Source: Microbispora sp. ZYX-F-249
GTDB lineage: Bacteria; Actinomycetota; Actinomycetes; Streptosporangiales; Streptosporangiaceae
Reading direction: 5' to 3'
Assembly: GCF_039649665.1 (NCBI RefSeq)
Contig: NZ_JBDJAW010000008.1
Coordinates: forward strand, 124,001-188,000
Length of the DNA stretch: 64,000 nt
The translations under genes were made by a program, and so were the position numbers. Under the pieces are notes generated by a model. That model did not search any database. It was given only the letters and a program-made list of their open reading frames with translations, and was not told the DNA's origin. This document shows, piece after piece, positions 55,017 to 64,000 of this stretch. Positions within the stretch are counted from its first letter, which is position 1. Every line of letters starts with the position of its first letter.

Positions 55017-56498
55017 TCAGAAGCCTTGCGCGAGCCGATAGTAGGCCTGGTTCCACCGCAGTTCCTTGACGAACTGGCGGGAGGTGGTCGCCTCGTCGAT
55101 CACGAGCAGCTCGACGCCGAGCATGTCGGCGAAGTCGGTCAGCTCCTCGGACCCGATGGCCGAGGAGAGCACGGTGTGGTGCGGGGCGCCGGCTGTGATC
55201 CACGACTCCGCGGAGGTGCGCAGGTCGGGCCGGGGGCGCCACACGGCCCGGGCGACCGGCAGGGCGGGCAGCGGCTCGGGCGGCGCGACCACGTCGATCT
55301 CGTTGGCCACCAGGCGGAACCGCTCGCCCATGTCGGACAGGCCGACCACCACGGCGGGGCCGGGGGCGGCGTCGAACACCAGCCGCACCGGGTCCTCCCG
55401 CCCGCCGATGCTCAGCGGGTGGATCTCGCACGCGGGGGTGTCGGACGCGATCGTCGGGCAGACCTCCAGCATGTGCGCGCCGAGGATGAGCTCCTCGCCC
55501 GGAGTGAGGTGGTAGGTGTAGTCCTCCATGAAGGACGTGCCGCCGGGCCGGCCCGCCGACATGACCTTGAGCGTGCGCAGCAGCACCGAGGTCTTCCAGT
55601 CGCCCTCGCCGCCGAAGCCGTAGCCGTCGGCCATCAGCCGCTGCACGGCCAGGCCGGGGAGCTGGCGCAGCCCGCCCAGGTCCTCGAAGTTCGTGGTGAA
55701 CGCCTTGAAGCCCCCGCCCTCCAGGAAGTGCCGCAGGCCCAGCTCGATGCGGGCCGCGTACCGCAGCGACTCGTGCCGCTCCCCGCCCGCGCGCAGCTCG
55801 GGCGCCATCCGGTAGAGGTCCTCGTACTCCTTCACGAGCGCGGACACGTCCGCGTCCGCGGCGGCGTCCACGGCCTCGACCAGCTCGTTGACCCCGTAGG
55901 TGTTCACCGACACCCCGAACCGCAGCTGCGCCTCGACCTTGTCGCCCTCGGTCACGGCGACGTCCCGCATGTTGTCGCCGAACCGGGCCAGGCGCAGCGA
56001 GCCGACCTCCGCCCGGCCCGCCGCCGCCCGCGCCCAGGTGGCGATGCGCCCGGCCACGGACGGGTCGCTGACGTGCCCGGCGATGGTCTTGCGCGGCACG
56101 CCGAGGCGCGTCTGGATGTAGCCGAACTCGCGGTCGCCGTGGGCGGCCTGGTTGAGGTTCATGAAGTCCATGTCGATGGAGCTCCACGGCAGCTCCACGT
56201 TGGCCTGCGTGTGCAGGTGCACCAGCGGCTTGCGCAGCGCGTCAAGCCCGGCGATCCACATCTTGGCCGGGGAGAACGTGTGCATCCACGCGATCAGGCC
56301 GATGCAGTCGTCGTCACCGTTGGCCTCCAGGCACACGCGGCGGATGGCCGCCGCGTCGGTGAGCACGGGCCGCCACTCGAGCTCGAACGGCAGCGCCTCG
56401 CCCAGCTGCTCGGCGATGCGCCGGGACTGCTCGGCCACCTGCCGCAGCGTCTCCTCGCCGTACAGGCCCTGGCTGCCGGTCAGAAACCATAGCCTCAC
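55017..56498 (-). CDS. araA: L-arabinose isomerase
   Basis: 493 aa, cytoplasmic, Mn-dependent, converting L-arabinose to L-ribulose. Start [18 protein letters not shown] is canonical. Catalytic/metal residues are present: Glu in [11 protein letters not shown], Glu in [10 protein letters not shown], His in [10 protein letters not shown] and His in [11 protein letters not shown] 56498 overlaps the araD stop (GTGA) and has AGAGGAG upstream. Third gene of araB-araD-araA. Confidence 0.97.
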   Translation of the reverse strand: MRLWFLTGSQGLYGEETLRQVAEQSRRIAEQLGEALPFELEWRPVLTDAAAIRRVCLEANGDDDCIGLIAWMHTFSPAKMWIAGLDALRKPLVHLHTQANVELPWSSIDMDFMNLNQAAHGDREFGYIQTRLGVPRKTIAGHVSDPSVAGRIATWARAAAGRAEVGSLRLARFGDNMRDVAVTEGDKVEAQLRFGVSVNTYGVNELVEAVDAAADADVSALVKEYEDLYRMAPELRAGGERHESLRYAARIELGLRHFLEGGGFKAFTTNFEDLGGLRQLPGLAVQRLMADGYGFGGEGDWKTSVLLRTLKVMSAGRPGGTSFMEDYTYHLTPGEELILGAHMLEVCPTIASDTPACEIHPLSIGGREDPVRLVFDAAPGPAVVVGLSDMGERFRLVANEIDVVAPPEPLPALPVARAVWRPRPDLRTSAESWITAGAPHHTVLSSAIGSEELTDFADMLGVELLVIDEATTSRQFVKELRWNQAYYRLAQGF

Positions 56499-57154
56499 AG
56501 GTGACTCCTCTGTCCATAGACGTTCTGGTAGCGGTCGTACAAGCTGTCGATGTCGCTCTGGGCGATCGGCAGCGGCTCGCCGAGCTGGCGGGAGATGTGC
56601 ACGGTGCGAGCCACGTCCTCGCACATCACGGCGGCCTTCACCGCCGCCTTCGGCGACTCGCCGATCGTGAACACCCCGTGGTTCTGCATCAGCACCGCCG
56701 GGGAGCGGTGCCCGGTCAGGGTCTCGACGATCCCCTTGCCGATGTCGTCGTTGCCGATGAGGGCGAACGGCCCGACGGGGATCTCCCCGCCGAACTCGTC
56801 GGCCATCGCGGTGAGCACGCACGGGATCGCCTCACCGCGGGCCGCCCACGCCGAGGCGTACGTGGAATGGGTGTGCACCACGCCGTTCACCTCCGGCATG
56901 TGCCGGTAGACGTACGCGTGCGCGGCCGTGTCGCTGGAAGGGGCCAGGTCGCCCTCGACGAGGTTGCCGTCGAGGTCGCAGACCACGATCGACTCGGGGG
57001 TCAGGTCGTCGTACGACACGCCGCTGGGCTTGATGACGAACAGGTCCTCGCCGGGCACCCGGCCCGAGACGTTGCCCGCCGTCCACACCACCAGGCCGTA
57101 CCGCACCAGCTCGGCGTGGAGATTGCAAACGGTTTCGCGAAGGTCATCGATCAT
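56495..57154 (-). CDS. araD: L-ribulose-5-phosphate 4-epimerase
   Basis: 219 aa, class II aldolase family, Zn-dependent. [31 protein letters not shown] (two Zn-binding His), [10 protein letters not shown] (third His) and the C-terminal YGQ match AraD. It produces D-xylulose 5-phosphate, feeding the pentose phosphate pathway. Both ends overlap neighbours by 4 nt (ATGA with araB, GTGA with araA). A LacI/cre-like partial palindrome (57123-57138) lies inside its first codons. Confidence 0.96.
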   Translation of the reverse strand: MIDDLRETVCNLHAELVRYGLVVWTAGNVSGRVPGEDLFVIKPSGVSYDDLTPESIVVCDLDGNLVEGDLAPSSDTAAHAYVYRHMPEVNGVVHTHSTYASAWAARGEAIPCVLTAMADEFGGEIPVGPFALIGNDDIGKGIVETLTGHRSPAVLMQNHGVFTIGESPKAAVKAAVMCEDVARTVHISRQLGEPLPIAQSDIDSLYDRYQNVYGQRSHL

Positions 57155-58800
57155 GCACTGGCCTCGTTCCTGATCGCGCGGAGCCGGTGGAGCATGCCGC
57201 CGTCCGCGAAGTGGTCGTGCAGCCTGCGATATTCGGCGTACAGCCGGTCGTAGGCGTCGGCCCGCCCGGCGTCGGGCACGTAGGCGGCGGCCTCGCGCTT
57301 GCCCATCGCCGCCGCGGCGGCCGTGATGTCGGGGTAGGCGCCCGCCGCGACGGCGGCGTGGATCGCCGAGCCGAGGGCCGGCCCCTGGTCCGAGCCGATC
57401 ACCGACAGCGGGCGGCGCAGCACGTCGGCGTACGTCTGCATGAGGAAACGGTTCTTGAGCAGGCCGCCGGCGACCACGAACTCCTCGACCGGCACCCCCG
57501 ACGCCTCGAACGTCTCCACGATCGTCCGGGCGCCGAACGCGGTGGCCTCGATGAGGGCGCGGTAGACGTCCTCCGGGCGCGTCGCGAGCGTCTGCCCGAC
57601 GATGACGCCGGACAGGGTGTGGTCGACCAGGACCGAGCGGTTGCCGCCGTGCCAGTCGAGCGCGACCAGCCCGTGCTGCCCGACCTTCTGCTCGGCGGCG
57701 AGGGAGGTCAGGTACTCGTGCGGGCCGGTCCCCGCCTCCGCCGCCCGTTCCGCGTAGGAGGCGGGCACGCAGTTGTCCACGTACCAGGCGAAGATGTCGC
57801 CCACGGCGGACTGGCCCGCCTCGTAGCCCCACAGCCCGGGGACGATGCCGTCGCGGACGACGCCGCACATGCCGGGGACCTCGGCGAGTTGGTCGGAGCA
57901 CATGACGTGACAGGTCGAGGTGCCCATGATGGCGACCATCTGCCCCGGCCGCACCGCGTCGGCCGCCGCGGCGGTGACGTGGGCGTCGACGTTGCCGACC
58001 GCGACCGCGATGCCCTCGGGCAGCCCCGTCCACTCGGCGGCCCGCGCGGTCAGGTGACCGGCGAGGCCGCCGAGCGGAGCGAGATCCTGGCCGAGCTTCC
58101 GGGTGAAACCGGAGAAGGCGGGATTGAGCGCGGCCAGGAAGTCCTCGGACGGATAGCCGCCGTCCTGGTGGATGGCCTTGTACCCGGCGGTGCAGACATT
58201 GCGGGTCTCCACCCCGGTGAGCTGCCAGATGATCCAGTCGGCCGCCTCGATCCAGCGGTCGGCCCGGTCGTACAGCTCCGGGTCCTCCTCCAGCAGCTGC
58301 AGGCCCTTGGCGAAGGCCCACTCGGAGGAGATCTTGCCGCCGTATCGCGGCAGCCACGACTCGCCGCGCTCGGCGGCCAGCGCGTTGATCCGGTCGGCGT
58401 GGGGCTGCGCCGCGTGGTGCTTCCAGAGCTTCGGCCAGGCGTGCGGACGTTCGGGGAACTCCTCGCACAACGGGTGGCCGTCGGCGGTCGCGGGCAGGAT
58501 CGTGCAGGCCGTGAAGTCCGTGCCGATGCCGATCACCTGCTCGGCCGGGACCTGGGCGGCGGCCAGCGCCTTCGGCACGGCGTGCCGAAGCACGTCGATC
58601 CAGTCGGCCGGCGACTGAAGGGCCCAGTCGGGGCCGAGGCGGACGCCGGAGCCCGGCAGCGCGTCCTCGATCACGCGATGGGCGTACTCGTGGACGGCGC
58701 CGCCCACCTCCTCGCCGTCGCTCACCCGCACGACGACCGCGCGCCCGGACAGCGTGCCGTAGTCGACGCCGATGACATAGCGGTTGTTGTTAGCGTTCAC
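57151..58800 (-). CDS. araB: L-ribulokinase
   Basis: 549 aa FGGY-family kinase, phosphorylating L-ribulose with ATP. N-terminal YVIGVDYGTLSGRAVVV is the AraB phosphate-binding loop; GIGTDFTACTILP, IMGTSTCHVM and VVAGGLLKNRFLMQTYADVL follow. Length and motifs separate it from xylulokinase. GTG 58800 has CTGGAG 7 nt upstream. First gene of the ara cluster, 210 nt after the importer permease stop. Confidence 0.96.
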   Translation of the reverse strand: MNANNNRYVIGVDYGTLSGRAVVVRVSDGEEVGGAVHEYAHRVIEDALPGSGVRLGPDWALQSPADWIDVLRHAVPKALAAAQVPAEQVIGIGTDFTACTILPATADGHPLCEEFPERPHAWPKLWKHHAAQPHADRINALAAERGESWLPRYGGKISSEWAFAKGLQLLEEDPELYDRADRWIEAADWIIWQLTGVETRNVCTAGYKAIHQDGGYPSEDFLAALNPAFSGFTRKLGQDLAPLGGLAGHLTARAAEWTGLPEGIAVAVGNVDAHVTAAAADAVRPGQMVAIMGTSTCHVMCSDQLAEVPGMCGVVRDGIVPGLWGYEAGQSAVGDIFAWYVDNCVPASYAERAAEAGTGPHEYLTSLAAEQKVGQHGLVALDWHGGNRSVLVDHTLSGVIVGQTLATRPEDVYRALIEATAFGARTIVETFEASGVPVEEFVVAGGLLKNRFLMQTYADVLRRPLSVIGSDQGPALGSAIHAAVAAGAYPDITAAAAAMGKREAAAYVPDAGRADAYDRLYAEYRRLHDHFADGGMLHRLRAIRNEASA

Positions 58801-59010
58801 ATTGAACTCCAGGGACTTTGGGGGGCGTCCGGATCATGTCCAGGGGCTTCGGCCTCACCACCAAGCCGGCTCTCAGGAGCAGGTGCTCGTCGCGGTGGGG
58901 CCCGCGCTGATCTCACCAGCACCTCGATGCGATGACGACCTGCGTGCTGCAGAGCGGGCTTCAGGCGTCGATCCTGCCCTCGATAGGTTTCCTGTCGGCG
59001 ACTTATTCGA
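58801..59010. other. gap between importer permease and araB
   Basis: No ORF or RNA gene was seen. The region may hold a promoter for araBDA. One short GC-rich hairpin (CGCGG/CCGCG) occurs, and no strong palindromic operator. It is the only large gap in the run from binding protein to araA. Confidence 0.4.
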
Positions 59011-60270
59011 TCAGCGTGAGGCACCTGCCCTGCGCTTGGTCCACACGTCGAACGCCACGGCGGCGAGCAGGACGGCGCCCTTGACAAGCATGACCCGCTC
59101 ACTGGGCGAGCCGATCAGGGACATGCCGTTGTTGATCACCGCCATGATCAGACCACCCGTGATCGCACCCACGACCTTGCCCACGCCGCCCTGCACGGCC
59201 GCGCCGCCGATGAAGGCCGCCGCGATCGCGTCCAGCTCGAAGCTGTTGCCCGCCGTCGGACCCGCCTGGTTGAGCCGGCCGGCGAAGATGACGCCGGCGA
59301 TGGCCGAGAGCACGCCCATGTTGACGAAAATCCAGAAGACGACGGACTTGACCTTCACGCCGGACATCACGGCCGCCTGCAGGTTGCCGCCGATCGCGTA
59401 GATCTGCCGGCCGAACACCGTGCGGTTGGCCATCAGCGAATACCCCAGCACGAGCACGGCCAGCAGCACCAGCACCCATGGCAGGTTCTTGAAGCGGGCG
59501 AGCTGCACCACGACGAAGAGGATCAGCGCGGCTCCGGCGGCCATCTTCAGCGCGAACAACGCGACGGGCTCGACCGTCTGGCCGTAGCCCTTCCGGGCAT
59601 TGCGTGTGCGCCACTGCGCCACGACCATGCCGGCGATCGCGACCAGGCCGATCAACAGGCTGAACAGGTCCGCGCCGCCGAGCGGACCGAGGCCGATGTT
59701 GCCGAGGTAGCCGTCGGTGAAGCCGTTCGCCAGCGTGCGGACCTGGTCGGGGAACGGGCCGATGCCCTGGTTGCCCAGCACGGTCAGGGTCAGCGCCCGG
59801 AACAGCAGCATGCCGGCCAGAGTCACGATGAACGCGGGGATGCCGAAGTAGGCGATCCAGTATCCCTGCCAGGCCCCGATCAGCCCGCCGGCGACAAGCG
59901 TGATCAGCAGGGCCAGCGGCCAGGGCATGCCCATGTTCACCATGAGCACGGCGGCCAGCGCCCCGGTGACCGCGACCACCGAGCCGACCGACAGATCGAT
60001 GTGCCCGGCGATGATGATCAGGATCATCCCGATCGCGAGGATCAGGACGTAGGAGTTCTGAACGATGATGTTGGATATGTTCTGCGGCTGGAGCAACGCG
60101 CCGTCGGTCAGCACCGAAAACAGCACGATGATCAGCGCGAAGGCGATGTAGATACCGCTCGAGCGCAGGTTGATCGACAGTCCGCCGAGCGACACCCGTC
60201 CCGGCTGCCGTGGCGATCCCCCGTCGCCCTTGGCGCCGACCTGCACGTCGGCGGGCGTGATGCTGCTCAT
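59011..60270 (-). CDS. sugar ABC importer permease (CUT2 family)
   Basis: 419 aa with about 10-12 helices, larger than typical RbsC; size and features fit XylH/GguB/MmsB-type permeases for multiple monosaccharides. Motifs: GMILIIIAGHIDLSVGSVVAVTGALAAVLM, FIVTLAGMLLFRAL and FELDAIAAAFIGGAAVQGGVGKVVGAITGGLIM. With the ATPase (5-nt gap) and binding lipoprotein it imports L-arabinose or related sugars; the ara genes alongside support arabinose. ATG 60270 follows AGGAG. Confidence 0.93.
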   Translation of the reverse strand: MSSITPADVQVGAKGDGGSPRQPGRVSLGGLSINLRSSGIYIAFALIIVLFSVLTDGALLQPQNISNIIVQNSYVLILAIGMILIIIAGHIDLSVGSVVAVTGALAAVLMVNMGMPWPLALLITLVAGGLIGAWQGYWIAYFGIPAFIVTLAGMLLFRALTLTVLGNQGIGPFPDQVRTLANGFTDGYLGNIGLGPLGGADLFSLLIGLVAIAGMVVAQWRTRNARKGYGQTVEPVALFALKMAAGAALILFVVVQLARFKNLPWVLVLLAVLVLGYSLMANRTVFGRQIYAIGGNLQAAVMSGVKVKSVVFWIFVNMGVLSAIAGVIFAGRLNQAGPTAGNSFELDAIAAAFIGGAAVQGGVGKVVGAITGGLIMAVINNGMSLIGSPSERVMLVKGAVLLAAVAFDVWTKRRAGASR

Positions 60271-60275
60271 CCGAG

Positions 60276-61805
60276 CTACTCCTGTCCCTTGGTCATGAGA
60301 TACATGAGGCGTTCCTGCGTGGCTTCCCCGCGCGGCACTTCCCCGGTGACGCGCCCCTCGGAGAGCGTGTAGATGCGGTCGCACAGGCCAAGCAGCTCAG
60401 GCAGCTCAGAAGAGATCACCAGTACGGCCTTGCCCTGGTCGGCCAGGCGGTTGATGATCGTGTAGATCTCGTACTTCGCACCGACGTCGATGCCCCTCGT
60501 GGGCTCGTCGAGGATGAGCACGTCCGGCTCGGTCAGGATCCACTTGGAGAGGACGACCTTCTGCTGGTTGCCGCCGCTCAGCTTGCCGACGACGCTGTTG
60601 ACGCCGGGCGCCTTGATGTTCATGCTCTTGCGGAACTGCTCGGCGACGCGGAATTCCTCGTTCTCGTTGACCCACCCGCGCCGGGACAGGCCCCTGAGTC
60701 CGGCGGCGCTGACGTTCCGCTTGATGTCCTCGATGAGGTTGAGGCCGTACCTTTTGCGGTCCTCGGTGGCGTAGGCGATGCCGTGCTTGATCGCGTCCTG
60801 GACGGTGCGGATCTCGATCGGCTTGCCGTCCTTGAAGATCCTGCCGGAGATGTGGGTCCCGTACGTCCGCCCGAACACGCTCATCGCCAGTTCGGTGCGT
60901 CCGGCGCCCATCAGCCCCGCCAGTCCCACGATCTCCCCGCGGCGCAGCCTGAGCGAGGCCCCGTCGACCACTTTCCTGCCGGGCTGGCTGGGGCTGTAGA
61001 CCGTCCAGTCCTCGATCCGGAACGCCTCCTCGCCGATCGCCGGTTCCCGCACCGGGAAGCGGTTGTCGAGAGCGCGGCCGACCATGCCGGAGATGATGCG
61101 GTCCTCGGTCACGTCGTCGCCGGCCATGTCGAGCGTCTCGATGGTGCGGCCGTCGCGGATGATCGTGACGGCGTCGGCGATGGCGATCACCTCGTTGAGC
61201 TTGTGTGAGATGATCACGCAGGTGATGCCCTCGTCCCTGAGCCCGCGCAGCAGGTCGAGCAGGTGCGCCGAGTCGTCGTCGTTGAGCGCCGCGGTCGGCT
61301 CGTCGAGGATGAGGAGCTTGACCTCCTTCGACAGCGCCTTGGCGATCTCCACGAGCTGCTGCTTGCCCACGCCGATGTCGGAGATGAGCGTCGTCGGATT
61401 CTCGCGCAGGCCGACCCGCTTCGTCAGCTCGCCGGCCTCGTAGTTGGTGCGGTTCCAGTCGATCACGCCGCGTTTGGCCCGCTCGTTGCCCAGGAAGATG
61501 TTCTCGGCGATCGACAGCTGCGGGCTGAGCGCCAGCTCCTGATGGATGATGACGATGCCCGCGTGCTCGCTGTCGCGGATGCCGCCGAACTCGCAGCGCC
61601 TGCCCTCGAAGGTGATCTCACCTTCGTACTCGCCGTGCGGGTACACCCCGGACAGCACCTTCATCAGCGTCGACTTGCCCGCGCCGTTCTCGCCGCAGAT
61701 CGCGTGGATCTCGCCCCGCCGCACGGACAGGTTGACGTCCTGTAGCGCCTTCACTCCCGGGAACGTCTTGGTGATCCCGCTCATCCGCAAGATGTGCTCG
61801 GTCAT
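60276..61805 (-). CDS. sugar ABC importer ATP-binding protein (CUT2 family)
   Basis: 509 aa, two fused ABC domains as in XylG/AraG/GguA. Domain 1 has [38 protein letters not shown]. Domain 2 has [49 protein letters not shown] 61805 follows GAGGGGCAAT. It lies between the binding protein (54 nt upstream) and the permease; a single transcript is likely. Confidence 0.94.
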   Translation of the reverse strand: MTEHILRMSGITKTFPGVKALQDVNLSVRRGEIHAICGENGAGKSTLMKVLSGVYPHGEYEGEITFEGRRCEFGGIRDSEHAGIVIIHQELALSPQLSIAENIFLGNERAKRGVIDWNRTNYEAGELTKRVGLRENPTTLISDIGVGKQQLVEIAKALSKEVKLLILDEPTAALNDDDSAHLLDLLRGLRDEGITCVIISHKLNEVIAIADAVTIIRDGRTIETLDMAGDDVTEDRIISGMVGRALDNRFPVREPAIGEEAFRIEDWTVYSPSQPGRKVVDGASLRLRRGEIVGLAGLMGAGRTELAMSVFGRTYGTHISGRIFKDGKPIEIRTVQDAIKHGIAYATEDRKRYGLNLIEDIKRNVSAAGLRGLSRRGWVNENEEFRVAEQFRKSMNIKAPGVNSVVGKLSGGNQQKVVLSKWILTEPDVLILDEPTRGIDVGAKYEIYTIINRLADQGKAVLVISSELPELLGLCDRIYTLSEGRVTGEVPRGEATQERLMYLMTKGQE

Positions 61806-61859
61806 ATTGCCCCTCGCTCAGGGAGGGCCCGGAGAGACGCCTCCCCGGGCCCGGATCCC

Positions 61860-62969
61860 CTACTTGAGCTGGTCCTCGGTGTAGTAGTTGCTGCCGACGA
61901 GGACGTCCTTGTAGTTGCCCTTGTCGACGATCACCGGGTCCAGCAGGTACGACGGGACGACCTTGACGCCGTTGTTGTAGTCCTTGTCGTTGTTCACCTC
62001 GGGCTTGCCGCCCTTCAGCACCGCGTCGGCCATCTTCACGGTCTGCTCCGCGAGGTTGCGGGTGTCCTTGAAGATGGTGGAGTACTGCTCGTCGGCGATG
62101 ATCGACTTGACCGACTGAAGCTCGGCGTCCTGGCCGGTGACGATCGGGTACGGCTTGCCGTAACCGGAGCTCTTCAGCGCCGACAGGATGCCGATGGACA
62201 GCCCGTCGTACGGGGAGAGCACGCCGTCGACCTTGGTGTCGCCGGTGTAGGTCTTGGTGAGGATGTCCTCCATGCGCTTCTGCGCGGTGGCGGGGTCCCA
62301 CCGGAGGATGGCGGCCTGCTTGAAGTCCGTCTGGCCGCTCTTGATCACCAGCGTGCCGTCATCGATCTTCGGCTGCAGCACCGACATGGCGCCGTTCCAG
62401 AAGAAGGTCGCGTTGTTGTCGTCGGGCGAGCCGCCGAACAGCTCGACGTTGAACGGTCCCTTCTTGCCGTCCTCGACGCCGAGGCCCTTCAGCAGCGACG
62501 TCGCCTGCTGCACGCCGACCTTGAAGTTGTCGAAGGTGGCGTAGTAGTCGACGTTCGGGCTGTTGCGGATGAGCCGGTCGTAGGCGATGACCGGGATCTT
62601 GTTGTCCGCGGCCTGCTGCAGCTGCGAGGTGATCGCGGTGCCGTCGATCGAGGCGATGATCAGGAGCTTGGCGCCCTTGGTGATCTGGTTCTCGATCTGG
62701 TTCGCCTGGGTCGGGATGTCGTTCTCCGCGTACTGCAGGTCGACCTGGTAGCCCAGCTTCTCGAGCTGCTGCTTGACGTTGTCGCCGTCGTGAATCCAGC
62801 GCTCGGACGACTTCGTCGGCATGGTGACGCCGATCAGGGCGCCGGCGTTGCCGGCGGCGGTGGACGCCGAGGCCTGGGCGTCCACCGTCTTCTGGCTGGA
62901 GCCGCAGGCCGTCATGGTCACGGCGACCGCGATGGCGGACACCACGCCCCCGATACGTGCCAATCTCAT
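61860..62969 (-). CDS. sugar-binding lipoprotein of the CUT2 importer
   Basis: 369 aa, periplasmic-binding type I fold. Signal peptide with lipobox MTAC (Cys22), so anchored to the outer face of the membrane. [51 protein letters not shown] and [23 protein letters not shown] match ChvE/XylF-type multiple-monosaccharide binding proteins. AAGGAG precedes ATG 62969. First gene of the importer; its promoter region holds candidate operators. Confidence 0.94.
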   Translation of the reverse strand: MRLARIGGVVSAIAVAVTMTACGSSQKTVDAQASASTAAGNAGALIGVTMPTKSSERWIHDGDNVKQQLEKLGYQVDLQYAENDIPTQANQIENQITKGAKLLIIASIDGTAITSQLQQAADNKIPVIAYDRLIRNSPNVDYYATFDNFKVGVQQATSLLKGLGVEDGKKGPFNVELFGGSPDDNNATFFWNGAMSVLQPKIDDGTLVIKSGQTDFKQAAILRWDPATAQKRMEDILTKTYTGDTKVDGVLSPYDGLSIGILSALKSSGYGKPYPIVTGQDAELQSVKSIIADEQYSTIFKDTRNLAEQTVKMADAVLKGGKPEVNNDKDYNNGVKVVPSYLLDPVIVDKGNYKDVLVGSNYYTEDQLK

Positions 62970-63062
62970 GTGCTTCTCCTTGTTGGTGAGGGCACGGCAG
63001 AGCTGGGTGTGGCTGCTGCCGATGGAGGGAGTGGGTTCACAGAACCTACCAAATCGACTCAA

Positions 63063-63080
63063 AGTTCACTGGTGTGACCT
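63063..63080. promoter_or_regulatory. interrupted palindrome upstream of the sugar-binding gene
   Basis: AGTTCACTGGTGTGACCT: 7-bp arms with one mismatch around 4 nt (core TCAC-N4-GTGA), 94 nt before the ATG. A second palindrome, GGTTC-ACA-GAACC, lies at 63034-63046. Either could bind a LacI- or GntR-type arabinose regulator, none of which is encoded in the window. Confidence 0.4.
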
Positions 63081-63126
63081 GCATCTTTGCCAAATCTATA
63101 GACGCATCGTCGGCATGTCGCGGTGC

Positions 63127-64000
63127 TCACCGGCGTGAGCGACCCAGGAACAGCCGTTGCAGCAGGATGAAGGCGAACAGCAGCACGCCGATGAAGATCT
63201 TGGTCCACCACGAGCTCAGCGTGCCCTCGAAACTGATGATCGTTTGAATCAGGCCGAGCACGAGCACGCCGAGCACGGTGCCGAGCAGATAGCCGCTGCC
63301 GCCGGTGAGGAGCGTGCCGCCGATGACGACCGCCGCGATCGCGTCCAGTTCCATGCCGACGGCGCTGAGCCCGTAGCCCGACAGGGAGTAGAAGGCGAAC
63401 AGCAGGCCGCCGAGGGCGGAGCAGAAGCCGCTGATCGTGTAGACGGCGATCTTCGTGCGGGCCACCGAAAGGCCCATCAGGAGCGCCGACTGCTCGCTGC
63501 CGCCGGTCGCGTAGACGCTGCGGCCGAGCCGGGTGTAGTGCAGCACGAACGCCGCGATCAGCACGACCACGACGGCGATCAGCGCGCTCGGGGAGACCGA
63601 CAGGTCGCCGCCGAGGCCGATCCGCGTCTGGGCGATCGCGGTGAACGTCTCGTTCTCGATCGGGATCGAGTCGGTGCTGATCGTGTAGCACAGGCCGCGG
63701 GCGAGGAACATCCCGGCCAGCGTGACGATGAACGGCTGGATCTCGAAGTAGTGAATGATCGCGCCCATGCCCAGGCCCAGCACCGCGCCGATCACCAGCA
63801 CCAGGGCGATGACCCCCGGCGCCGGCCAGCCGTCCTTCAGCAGGCTCGCCGCGATCATGGTGGAGAGCGCGACGACGGACCCGACCGACAGGTCGATGCC
63901 GCCGGTGAGAATGACGAACGTCATCCCGACCGCGACCACCAGCAGGAAGGCGTTGTCGATGAAGACGTTGAGGATGATCTGCCCGGTGGCGAAGTTCTCG
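63127..64000 (-). CDS. yjfF: sugar ABC importer permease, YjfF-like (5'-truncated by window end)
   Basis: CUT2-family permease, C-terminal 291 residues visible. The frame continues upstream of Met 63939 as FATGQIILNVFIDNAFLLVV to the window edge, so the start is outside. Sequences ILTGGIDLSVGSVVALSTMIAASLL, IQPFIVTLAGMFLARGLCYTIS and GMELDAIAAVVIGGTLLTGGSGYLLGTVLGVL match YjfF of the YtfQRT-YjfF furanose-sugar importer. Its other subunits would lie beyond the window. It is a second importer, separate from the one downstream. Confidence 0.88.
   Translation of the reverse strand, partial: ENFATGQIILNVFIDNAFLLVVAVGMTFVILTGGIDLSVGSVVALSTMIAASLLKDGWPAPGVIALVLVIGAVLGLGMGAIIHYFEIQPFIVTLAGMFLARGLCYTISTDSIPIENETFTAIAQTRIGLGGDLSVSPSALIAVVVVLIAAFVLHYTRLGRSVYATGGSEQSALLMGLSVARTKIAVYTISGFCSALGGLLFAFYSLSGYGLSAVGMELDAIAAVVIGGTLLTGGSGYLLGTVLGVLVLGLIQTIISFEGTLSSWWTKIFIGVLLFAFILLQRLFLGRSRR

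Overview
The window is one contiguous piece of a very GC-rich actinomycete chromosome. Gene content suggests the family Streptosporangiaceae or a near relative: a tmsAB pair for 10-methyl branched fatty acids, a GuaB1-type CBS/IMPDH-fold protein, DUF4192, DUF1707 and DUF6203-like proteins, PTH2- and EI24-domain proteins, an ECF41 sigma factor, and many GTG/TTG or apparently leaderless starts. The taxon is an inference from gene content. No phage, transposase, integrase, CRISPR array or biosynthetic gene cluster was seen.

Layout. 1-11 kb: the 3' part of a MalY-type aminotransferase, a secreted GH5 cellulase with CBM2, a tricorn-type protease, leuS with a long leader and a strong terminator, and a proline-rich membrane-anchored protein. 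10.5-14.4 kb: phosphotriesterase-like hydrolase plus cytochrome P450, a GlxA-type AraC regulator and a small membrane protein. 14.4-21.8 kb is lipid and acyl-CoA metabolism: an acyl-CoA synthetase behind a TetR-like operator, tmsA-tmsB, a 2-hydroxyacid dehydrogenase, and an alpha-methylacyl-CoA racemase-like CoA transferase behind a KstR-like palindrome, followed by a nitroreductase. 21.8-24.3 kb: a four-gene operon (ABC ATPase, permease, XRE regulator, membrane protein) behind a perfect 14-bp inverted repeat. 24.3-36.3 kb is mixed housekeeping: GyrI-like protein, GuaB1, a GSP17M-like stress protein with a hairpin at its ribosome-binding site, FKBP, a GT39-like protein, LigB-type DNA ligase, DUF1707 and DUF4192 proteins, an ABC-F ATPase with a leaderless leader ORF, an EI24 protein and Maf.

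36.3-45 kb: CASTOR/POLLUX-type channel, a paralogue of the proline-rich anchored protein, PTH2-domain protein, MFS transporter divergent from a GlxA-type regulator, SDR divergent from HxlR, HAD hydrolase and a nucleotidyltransferase. 45-52.5 kb is bracketed by two almost identical tRNA-Ala(GGC) genes. It holds a rhodanese, a third GlxA-type regulator, a PP2C/HATPase phosphatase with a methyltransferase, an XRE-cupin regulator divergent from azlCD, and an unrecognised three-gene membrane operon. 52.6-54.7 kb: ECF41 sigma factor with its own-type promoter, plus an FAD oxidoreductase. 54.7-64 kb is L-arabinose use: remnants of a secreted protein, then (minus strand) araA, araD, araB, a sugar ABC importer (permease, ATPase, binding lipoprotein) and a second importer permease cut by the window end.

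The arabinose genes form a coherent import-isomerase-kinase-epimerase pathway, and the cellulase fits a plant-polymer lifestyle. The least explained items are the three-gene membrane operon (50816-52387), the leader ORF and hairpin before the ABC-F gene, the two large palindromes at 21794 and 26382, the two paralogous anchored proteins, and an in-frame minisatellite in azlC.
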